Shown piece after piece: positions 34,564 through 46,500 of a stretch of DNA of 64,000 bases. This DNA is from Sphaerolaimus hirsutus (lineage: Eukaryota > Nematoda > Chromadorea > Monhysterida > Sphaerolaimidae): NCBI GenBank assembly GCA_964036195.1, contig CAXIWS010000001.1:1-64000 (forward strand). The letters run 5' to 3'. A program made the translations under genes and the position numbers. The notes beneath the pieces were generated by a model, which did no database searches, was not told the DNA's origin, and saw nothing but the letters and a program-made list of their open reading frames with translations. The stretch's first letter is position 1. Each line of letters begins with the position of its first letter.

Positions 34564-37500
34564 ATGACAGAGTTACCAATGCCTATTGACATACACAACA
34601 AATTACCATCGCTGACAATTTATATATTGAAGTTCTTGCAGATTAATCTGCTCAAGCCCCCAATAAGTTGCAGAAAGTTTGCAAAATGTGATATCATGAA
34701 GCTGCTAGTTTTCCTGCTAATACCGACTGTGGCCATAATAAGTGTGTTTTTCTCTCACAAATTTATTCAGTATTGTTGGATAACAATAATTCATGATTAA
34801 AATTGAAAAAATGGTCAGATTCTGAGAAGGTGTAATTTTATACAATCTCAGAAAATCTCTCCAATAAATTATAATTACCTAAATCACACTATAAAATCCT
34901 GGAAAAATATACTATAGATGTGATATTACTTTTTACTATTGGAAATAATATACTATACATACCAAAACATCAAATATAGATGTCATATCTTTAACATTTT
35001 TTGATATTTTTAAATTTGAAAATTGGATACTTTGCAAACCAAGAGAAAGGCACTTAGGTATACTAAAAATATTTTGCTTGGTTACAAATAGGTGCCACAC
35101 AACAAAAATGTTAGAGTCTTCTCCAGTCATAAATGTTCAACTGTTCAAAATGGTGTGCAGGCTTGGCATACAAAACTGCTTGTTCAATCAGAAGGTTCTT
35201 TGCTGCTGAAACACTGACCGATTTCAAGACATTTATGCTCAATTTGACTCTTTCACTCCGAGGATTTGAGTTAATAATTTTCCTACTCCTGTGTATTTTC
35301 ACCACCAAACTTTCTAGCAATTTACACAATTTTTTAGTGAAGTGCACTGCATCTAACAACGTGCACTTGAAGGCACATGTAAATATCAAATGTATACTTC
35401 TGCTTATGATGACATTGTTTACATCTCCTTTAGCTTTTTATGTAATGATAACATATGGATATTCTTTTGATAAAAACTGCCTAAACCAGCTTGGCATAGC
35501 ATCTAACACCAGTATTAACCATGGGATGAATCTTAGTGTAGGTATTGATAATATATATTCTGGGATAGCAGTAGCAAGAAATTTTTTTAATTTTTATAGT
35601 GTGTTTGTTATCTGTTCAATTCACATATTTCTCAGCTCATGCTTGCAAGTATTGGATGACAGCATTAAAAAATTGCAGCAAAATTTTTTCAACCACACTA
35701 AACAAGTGCCATTAAGGAAAACAATACTACAAGAGCTTTTTAAACAATTCATGGAGCTTAAAAATCTGACACAACTGGCCAATGGAATATGTGCCCCATA
35801 CATTTTTCTCATTATTCTCCTTGACTTTCCACTTCTCACGTTTGAGGTGTTCTTTTTGCTGAATAGTCACAGTCAGTGGCAGCAAGTGGTCGCTTTGTTT
35901 CAAATTTCATTAAGGAGTCTCCCGATGCTTTGGGCAGCTGCCAACATGACTGAACAGGTATGTGAATCAGTACATGAAGATAGTGATGGACACAGTTGTT
36001 AAAACGTATTTATGTTTACTCAATCAATATGTATACTCGAGTACTGTGTAAATAGATTGACCTTTTTTTCTGTAAAAAATCTACTGGCAAGCTGGCAGTT
36101 GGCATCAATAAACACATCATGTACATTTCATACATGATGTACATCATTCCAGACGGGTATTTCAAGGGGGGCGGGTTATTTTTTCTACAGATCGAAAATA
36201 CCTGGGCGTATTTCTAGGGGGGGATAATTCAAGAGGGTATTTCGAGGAAATACAGTGGTACTCAATTTTACATATTCCTTCATGATTCCTACTTTTACGT
36301 TTTCGAGTAAAAATACTGGCATTTACACAGCATAAAATTACAATTACACAAAATTACAGTAGGTTTTCTGTACCGAGAGGTGAGTAAAAATAAAATACTT
36401 TACATCTACGTTTACTTTGAAAACAGTTCAGTACTTTTATCAACTCTGGTGGTGATGGAATGTTGTCATGGCACTGGTTCGATTTGCGGGTACCGAAGGG
36501 ACACGCGCAATGGTGCGCCCTAGTGTTCCTCAGCACCCATTTTTCTGTGGCGCCCCTTTTTGTTTGGCCATTGGCATCCGTCATGCAGTCCTAAATGGGT
36601 GACAAATAATGATGTAAAAGGCACTGGCAAAAATGACGCCGCGTCACACCCGCACCACTGCTATTCTGAGAAAATATCACTAGAACTGGCAGGGCAGAAA
36701 TGAAAATTTCTATGGTACTGCCCAGCACCGGGGCACCAGTGCCCCGGTCGTGTAAAGTCAAGTCAAGTAACATAAACTCCTCCATAGATACCTAAACACA
36801 TATTTACAACATGCTGAACTTCTTTATCATGCAGATTCAATCATTTGGTCCATTCCTATCAGAGCTAATTCAAATCCCAGGAGCCCATCCAAACATTGGC
36901 ATGTGTAGTGATGTAAAAAGCGCCAGACTTTTGGCGCCATGGCGCTTTCTAGATCTTAGCGCCAAGCGCCAATGGCGCCACAGCAAAATAGCGCCAAGCG
37001 CCAAAAGCGCCATGGCGCTTTTCTAGACCGCGGCGCCAAGCGCCAATGGCGCCAGAGGATGTTGGCGCCAAGCACCAATAGCGCCAGTGCCAAAAAAATT
37101 TTGATTCCCATAAAGCGCAGCCATGCTAATGCAGGGCTGTTTTTGTCATTTAAGACGCAGGATATAAGTCGTTTTTTTTCTTTATAGTGTCAGGATTGTT
37201 ATATAGTTAGGACTTGGGAGTTTGGGTCTATGATGGCAAACCATCTAAAAAAATTGTATATCTATTGTATATCTGAGTTGAACGTGTCTATGTCCGCATT
37301 TTTGTGTGCCTGACCTCCATTGGCTGGTGCTGACGCTCCCCTCCGATTTGGTGGGATACATTCATCTTCTGTGCGTACTACACAGGTCTATAGTCGGATT
37401 GGCTCTACACACACCAGGTGATAATGACACTCAATGTAAACCAATAGTTCTTATCTCAATTCAAAGCTTGCTCATGAGTAACACTAACCATTGTTGTAAA

Positions 37501-40500
37501 CATCCTTGATACCAGCCGTGCATTGCACATATAATACAACTAGGTACATATGAAGGGTGTGCTTCTAAAAGTACCGATCTACAAATTTTTCAAATTTGAG
37601 TTAGGACCATTTTTGGGTCCCCATAAACATGCGCTTCAAAAAAATATATAATATGTGGGGGGTGCGAAATTCAATTTTGAGATATGAGGGGTCGAAAAAA
37701 GAAAAAAAATCGCAAAATACGGTTTTTGAAATTTTAAAAGTACCGATCTACAAGCTTTTTCAGTGTTTGTGTCTTTAAAAGTACCGATCTACACACTTTT
37801 TTCAAAGTTGTTCTTTTAAATGTACCGATCTGCACATTATTTTTTGTGCTTCTCAATGTACCGATGTCAGATCGGCATCCGATTGAGCAAAAACTCATTT
37901 TGTGCTTTTTTATTATGGGTAAAAGTACCGATCTACAGCTGTCTGATTTTGTGCTTTAAAAAATACCGATCTACATGCTATTACCAATTTGTTCCTTTAA
38001 AATGTACTGTACTACAAAAATATAATTCACTAAATTTTATATAGCTAGTGTTATGTGTATAATCAATGATTATACCCATGCATGTGGATACCCAACAATA
38101 TGGCCGAAATACCCATACCCAAAATTCCCATACCCAATACCCATGTATGGGTATTGCATACTCCAAACTTTCAATTGCGATTATCTCAAAATCGATTTTT
38201 TGTAGATCGGTACTTTTAGAAGCACACCCTTCATATGAAGGGTGTGCTTCTAAATGTACCGATTTATAAATTTTTCAAATTTGAGTTAGGACTATTTTTG
38301 GGGTCCCCATAAAAATGCGCTGCAAAAATATATAAAATATGTGGGGGGTGCGAAATTCAATTTTGAGATATGGGGGGTCGAAAAAAGCAAAAAAAATCGC
38401 AAAATACAGTTTTTGAAATTTTAAAAGTACTGTAAAATGTTTTCGAATTTTCGAATTGTTTTTGGCCATCGTTAGTGGAGGGCCATTATATGGGGCAAAT
38501 GTTGAATATCCTTGTAATGCCATTGACATGTTTGACAAAATAAGCAAGAAGAGGGATTTTTTTTCCTGGAATACACTCACAGTAGCACGTTTACTTATTT
38601 AAATTGTACACACAAGCTCTTTTTGTAGAAAATAATGAAATATTTGTTGAACTGCTTGGCGCTTTTTTGGCGCTTTTTAAAACGCTAGCGCCAAGCGCCA
38701 ATGGCGCCACGGCATCATAGCGCCAAGCGCCAAAAGCGCCATGGCGCTTTTCCGTAGCACAGCGCCAAGCGCCAATGGCGCCACAGGAAAAAAGCGCCAA
38801 GCGCCAAAAGCGCCATGGCGCTTTTTGCTCTGGCGCTAGCGCCAGACGCCAGCGCCATGGCGCTTTTACATCACTAGGCATGTGATAAGACAAGTGGCAA
38901 GGGTCAAGCAATGTTACAAGTTGACAATCAATGACCAAACGGATTTTCCAAACATTTCAAGTAAAGACAGCAAGTCACAAAAAATATTTGATTGATTACA
39001 GCTATCATTGATAATTGTCACTTGTCTTCTAACTTGACAATCTGTTAGATTGGCCCCAGGTTGTGACAAAGAAACCACGAAACTGATCCGGGAATATTTA
39101 ATGCAACTGGACCACGGCTACAAAGGATTTGAGTGTTATGGCTTCTTCACGGTTTCCAGGGCTTTTCTTATCACCGTGAGTGTCCGTCACATTTAACCAT
39201 AGTAAACAAATTCTTATTCGATAAGCATATAACTATGTCCACAATTTTTTTGAAATAAAAAGTGCAAACTACCTAAGTAATTGCGGGCAAACCGTCTTTT
39301 TTCTGTGGTTTTGTTTTTGTTAACAGTTCATTTGTCATAAAACTGGTTATAATATTAGGTTCAGGGCCGTACCCAGGGATGCGCCTGCAGCCCCCCCCCC
39401 TTCCCGGGGCGAGACCAGAAAGTGACCGGAAAATGCGACTTTTTCAACATCAGCGTAATAAATTTTGCCCGCAAGCACGCATTTTTCATTTTTCATATCA
39501 TCACATTTGCTTCATGTGCCCGAAAATCGTTATAAATACACCCAATGGTGTGCTTTTTGCCGTTTCTGTATGTATATATACAGCGTTCCATGGCGCTGGC
39601 GCCATGGCATGGCGCCTACTAATGGCGCCAGCGCCAGGGCCCCATTCCACCATTCTGTAGCCCCACCCGTTCGCCGGCCTCTGTAAACAAGCAGCCCCCC
39701 CCGCTCAAAAATCCTGGATACACCCCTGATTAGGTTGTAAACAAAATACCGTATCACCTCAAATAATCCATCCCTCGAATTAACCCCCCTCTCAAAATGT
39801 GCTGGGGAAAACTTAAACCCCACCCCCTCGAGATACCCCCCCCATATTACATCATGCATGTAATAAATATGTCATGTATACCATGTACATGATGTATATT
39901 ACTGCTCATTTGCATTGCAGCTACACATAGACTAGTTTGTGTAAACTGGTGGCAAATATAAATGGGAAATCAGGTACCTCATTTTTCATAACTATCTCAC
40001 AGGGAAATGTGCAGCCCAATATGGCTGCCATTTGATGTGGGGCTGCCCACAACATTTGCCTACATATATGCCAAGTGGCACCCCTGGCCCCTCCCTGTTC
40101 TGCTGCTACAGATTGATGAATGTTTTTTTCCAATTTTTTTCCTGGCAAATATAAATGGGAATTTTCAAAAAACACACAAAATACAGCTGCAGTAAAGTAC
40201 ACAGCCGATTTTTTTGTGTGCTGCCAACACAAGCAATGGATGCACTTGTGTTGGGTCAATTTCAAAAAAAAAATTACTTAAGGCTTTCCCACAGCCATAT
40301 TTTGACTGCTGGTAAGTTGGGAGTATAATTTGGCCCCTGGTCCACTCACACCCACAAAACTTGCCCCCAACAAGCAGGCATGGACCACAAAAACATGACA
40401 ACAATGATTTTAAACCTTGTGATTATCAAAATTGTAGTTGTGATTGAAAAACTGTGATTTTCAATTTTCTGGGCATGACCTCTTCATTTGTTTATCCCAG

Positions 40501-43500
40501 TCACACTAGATACAGGGCACATTGCCCATTGGCCCCTATAGGTTTTTATCAAATAATAAGTGTCCACATTGGATGGGCACAAGTATTTTGTCATTTGCGT
40601 CAAGACACTGCAGGCGCCAGACACGCTGTCAGGCGAGTGCCCCATCTACGCAGGGCTATTTTTATCATTGGCTTAAAAAAATACTTGAATGCAAAAATGG
40701 CACCCAGGAGCAGCCATATGTTGCCGCTGACACCAAACAAGCCAATTCTGGCCCCCATGTGCTCCATGAATAGCTTTGGATAGTGGATTGTTCACTTTTT
40801 CAAACCTACGTTTTTCTCCAAAAAAATTCATGTTTGATCAACAACGCCACCATTGTGTGGGGCTTCCGGGGGTTCTGACTGGGTAGAAAAGTTGCACATA
40901 ATTACAATCTACCAATGTCAAAAAAACTTTTTGGTCTCAAATGTCCAGAAAAAAATTTATCAATAATTTTTGTTTCATCAGGAACAAAAATTTGTGTGGA
41001 AGTCCTATTTATATTAGCCAGAAAAAAAACATGAAAATTTTTTTCTGCATCAAGGGTGGCCTGAGGGGGGAGTCCCCTAGGGTATATATAGTAAATACTT
41101 GGGGGCACCCTCACACAAGATGAAAGCCTAACAGCTTGCATGTGGGATTTGTAAAATACAATTAAGTGATTTTCCCTATTTATATTTTCCACCAGTTTAG
41201 TTATCTACCTTTTTATGTCCAAATATACCCCATTTGGACCCATTGATTACCTGTTTTGGGTACGCAAATGCCCACTTTTTACTACGATCCTTAAGAAAAT
41301 TTCTGACAAAATAATAAACCCCCTCGAATTAACCCCCCCTCAAATTTAGCTGGCAAAATAATAAACCCCCATGGGGGTATTTTGAGGTAATACGGTAAGT
41401 TTAATTTTTTACGATCTTACATACATAAATGCGTCCCATTATGTTGTACATGGTCGGGCTGAAAAGTCCCCGGGCAGTGCTCGCCATTCACGCTAGGGGT
41501 AAGCTACGGTCATAAAATTTTGACAGGTTAAGATATCAGGTGTTTTAAGTTTTCACCCAAAATTTCACCCCTCTAGCTCCACCCACTGCGGATCTGTGGG
41601 GGTTACAATTTCGGTCATTTTGTACTGATGTACAAATGGTGCTCTAGCTCAATGCTGCTTAAAGTTGTGATCATGAAACTTTGGCTAGTGTAAGCCACCA
41701 GTATTGGTAATGTGCTGATAATATTCAACACTTTCAACATCATTGCTATTGAGGTAAAATTAATATGCAGATCAGGGTGATGTGCAAGAAACGTGGGAAC
41801 CGTGATTGATGTTTTTGGTGATCATCTGAGGTTATGTTGTATTGCAGTGATTTTAATGTTGTGAAATGTGCAGTAAGTGAGTTATGTGTTAAAAATTTCC
41901 CTATGTTTCATTACTAGTGTGTAGTCGACACATTACCTGTGTTCAACAGCAGTGACTAGACTCCAAGGGGGGCTATTTTGAGAAGGAGAGGCAGAATGAT
42001 CAATTTGGTAGTGAGAGTAATGACAATATGGACTAGGCTTATGATGTCATAGCTAATGTTGTTTAGTGCTGGCACATTACCAACACTGGTCGCTTACACT
42101 AGCAAAAGTTTCATGATCACAACTTAAATCAGCGTTGAGCTAGAGCACCATTTGTACATCAGTACAAAATGACCGAAATCGTAACCCCCACAGTTCCGCA
42201 GTGGGTAGAGCTAGAGGGGTGAAATTTTAAGTAAAAACTCAAAACACCTGATATATTAACGTGTTAAAATTTTATGACCGTAGCTTACCCCTAGCGCGAA
42301 TGGTGAGCACTGCCCGGGGACTTTTCAGCCGGACCATGTACATTGACCGATTTTGATGCTGTTCGAGTGTGTTGGGGTATGGAGTCTGGGCTATGATGAA
42401 TTGTTTCGGTTTGCTCAAATAATCCCCCAGTATCGCGATAAGAAGGGTCTATAAAAAGGTATTCATTTTGCACGGATGCACACGGATTTTGCACATTGAC
42501 TTTGAAGCTTAATAACTGGGCGATTTCTGGACCGATTCGGATCGTTCAAAACTTAAAATGATCAGGACAACCTGCAGATTCAATTTTTGTGGTCGGATCG
42601 GTGATGCTTAGATTCCGTATGCCGATTTGACCTGGTTATTGAACATGAAAAATAATGGTAAGGCGGTGTTTACACGGATTCTTTGTGATGACAAAAATTG
42701 TGATTTCGTCAACCATATTTTAGGATGAAAACCAATAAGTAGATAGATTGGACGCCTCAATTGATCATTATTTGATCGACCCCATTACATGGAACAATCA
42801 TCAATTTTTATAGATTACGCAATAATGCACAGTAGATAATGTATTTTTCTTGTTGTTGTAGGTTTGTCGGAGGGTTTGTTCCACGCGGCCTCGCTAGGGA
42901 GGTCACGTAGAACAAATCCTCCGAGAAACCTACGACAACATGCAAAAAGTGTGATCTAGTGTGCGTGATTAGGGAAATTATGGAATTTTATGTTTGCCCC
43001 AGGCAGTGAAGCTGGCACAATCACAATCAATTGAGGTATCACACATGTAATATATTTCACGTTGATTCCACAAGAACAGTTGAAAAATTCCATTTTTTGT
43101 TGTCACAGAAAACCCTGCCATAAACGCATGTAAACGCCGCCTGATAATAATTTTTCAAGACCGTTTTTTTGAACATGCTATCATATACTTTAGACAAACA
43201 GAATAAATCTGGCCCAAAAATTATTTTAATATCTCTTTCCAGTCAAAAGTTACAGCACTTCAAAGTTCCACCTCCAAACCAAAAATATAAATTACCGTAC
43301 GAAGAACAAAACATGCAAAGTCAAAACTCTACATCTCGGCCATTTCTGAGCCGATTTTCACCTATGAATGCTGAGCCGATTTTCACCTATAATGACCTGT
43401 AGATCTTATTTTTATGTTCCGATTATCTGTATGCACTGTTCTTCGTGTGGTTATTTTATGAGTGGGAAGCAAAAGTTCAAAGTGCTATAACTTTGATTGG

Positions 43501-46500
43501 AACATATTGAAATAATTTTTGGGCCAGATTTATTCTTTTTGTCTGAAGTATGTCTGAAGTAGCAAAAACCAGGTTCAATCGGCATACGGAATCTAGATAT
43601 AACTAATCCGACCACATAAATTCTATCTGCAGGTTGTCCTGATCATTGTAATTGTTGAACAATCCGAATCGGCCCAGAAATGGCCGAGTTATGAATCTTC
43701 AAATTCAATCTGCAGATTATCCGTGTAAAATGACCACCTTTTTATAAACCGCCCTTATCTCGGGACTGGGGGATTATGCGAGCAAACAAAAACAATTTGT
43801 CATTGCACTATAGACTTAGTAGTTACTTAGGCACAATTAAGGCCAGACCCCAAAACTTAACATACTCGAACGGCATCAAAATCAGCCAATGTACAACAGA
43901 ATGGGATGCATGAATGTATATGTATGTGAAATCGCAAAAAAACTTATTTAGTTCACAACCAGGGTTGGTTTTATAAAAATTCATTTTAGTAAAATTGTAT
44001 AAAAATTGTATAAAAATTTTATTTTATTTTTATTTTATTCTTGTTTCATTTTATTTTATTTTATTTTATTCCCAAAAGTCATTAATCAAATAAAATGACA
44101 CATTTTACAAAAATTTTACAAAAATTGTACAAAAATTTTACAAAAAATCAGAATTGTGCATGCAAGGCCAGAAAAATGTTATAATTAGACCTATACATGA
44201 AAAACCTGTGACAAATTTTTCCCTTACTTTTCAAAAGTTGCATGCAGTATGTATTGTTAGCTGGCTGCAAGTGTAAAGTTACAATTATTGATAAGAATGG
44301 TTTGCATTTTCAGCAGCAGGACTGCTGGAGTGTGTTCGGCACATTTGTAAAATGTCATGCAAAGTGTCAATTGTCATTACAAATGTAAAGTGAAGTGTCA
44401 ATTGTCATGCAAAATGTCAAGTGTCATGTCAAATTTCAAGCAAAGTGGCAATTGTCATGACAAATGTCATGCAAAGTGTAAATTGTGCATCCAAATCTTG
44501 TTGTTTTTTTGTATCCATAGTATGTTTTGTATCCAAATCTTATGTTTTTGTATCCAAATGTTCACATAAGATTTGGATTCAACAACAACATAATTTTGAT
44601 ACAAAACATAAGATTTAGAAATAAAACATAAGATTTGGACACAATTTGCTTGACAATTGATACTTTAATTTTTACATGTCATGACAATTTACACTTTTTT
44701 TTCATTTGTCATGACAATTGACACTTTGCATGAAAATTTACATGACATTTGACACTTTACAATGCTTGGGACCGCCCCCAGATCCATGAATAAACAGGTA
44801 GAAACTCAAGCAATGAGATAAAATTTTACAAAAAATATGAATTTTTATACAATTTTACAAAAATACGAATTTTTATACAATTTTACAAAAATTTTACAAA
44901 AATTCGAATTTTTATACAATTTTTATTTTTATTCCTAAATTTTCTATTTTATTTTATTTTATTTTATTCTTGGATATTCCATTTTATTTTTATTTTATTT
45001 TTATTTTTTTCTGAGATTTTGCCAACCCTGTTCACAACCTAATAAACTCGGCAGACATGAAACGAATCAGCTATCCTTCTTTTATGTATAAAAAAATATG
45101 AGTAAGATATGTCTCAAGTTCGAATTCAAACGGACGGATTCCGTTCGATTCACAGTTTATTTTAACCGATTGAACTTTCAAATGTGAAAAATGAATGGAT
45201 TAAGCACATATATAAACTTACACTGTCGGAAAGCTAGATATCTCGCTCAAACAGTGCTAACGAACTCCTAAAAAGGACGAATGTGATAGATATCCGGAAT
45301 GTAAACTTGGCACGCGTCTGGTTACGTATTATACGAATGAGGTGAAAGACGCAGGATTTACGTTTGCGTTACTCATTAAGTCTGTGGAACACAATAAAGC
45401 GACTGGACGGGATGGCATTTGTGATCATTTCCGGTCGATTTATTGCATTCCACAGCGAAAATCAGTGACGTGAACATGGAACCTGCCTTTTTCGCTCGAT
45501 TTGTCTGCAACGCAGAGCGACTTGGAAGTGGGCCAAATTCACATGTGACCCTATCGTTGGTTTATACTGCACTTGTACAAAAATTCCTCAGACAGTTGAC
45601 TTCCATAATGTTCGCCAAGTTTACCACAAGTTCTGCATAGAAAAAAACCACAATTTAGAAGTGAGAAGTTAAATGAGAAACAAAACTTTTAAAAAAACAA
45701 ATGGCAAGTGACAAAAAGCTTACAATTTTTTTCCAAAATGTCATCTTTTTACTAATCACTTCTAAATGGACTTTTACGCACATAAACTTTTGCTTGTTAC
45801 CATATTTCTTCAAATAGGAGGGCGCCATTCTATTTTCTGTCAACTTTTGAACCTGCCCTTCTATTGGAGATGCCCTTCTATTGGAGACCACCCTTCTATC
45901 TTTTTTCGTCAATTTTTCAGCCAATCTTTTTCAAGTTGGGCCAGGCCTCCTACGCATAAACACCCGGTGCGCACAAACCCCCGGCACGCACAGAATTGAG
46001 CCTGCCACGCACAAATGCCCAGTACGCACAAATCTGATGCTCTGTGCGTACCGGGCATTTGTGCGTACCGGTCATTTGTGCGTACCAGTCATTTGTGCGT
46101 ACCGGGCAGGGGATTTTCACACGCCCCCCCCACTTTGTGTTTGCCCCCCATACATGAGCACCTAGATGCTTCCAAAAAAACTCTGGCGTCATGGCATTTG
46201 GGGGAATTTGGTGCTGGCTGCAATTTTTTTAATTACCAGCCGCAAACTGCCGGCGTAATGATCGCTCAATTTTGAAATAAAGTATTTGTTGTCACATGAC
46301 TTTTCATTTTATTACTCGAAAAAAGCGCCAAAAGCGGTAAAAAGATTGAAAAGTCAAATGAAAAACTTTTTTAAAAGTGTTTTAAGCCCATTTTTGCAGT
46401 TAAGTAGACAAAATCCTTCAGTATGAGAATTTTTTACAATCCCAATCCCGAAAAATGCCAATCCCAAGCCCGATCCCGATCCTGAAAGGTCAATCCCGAT

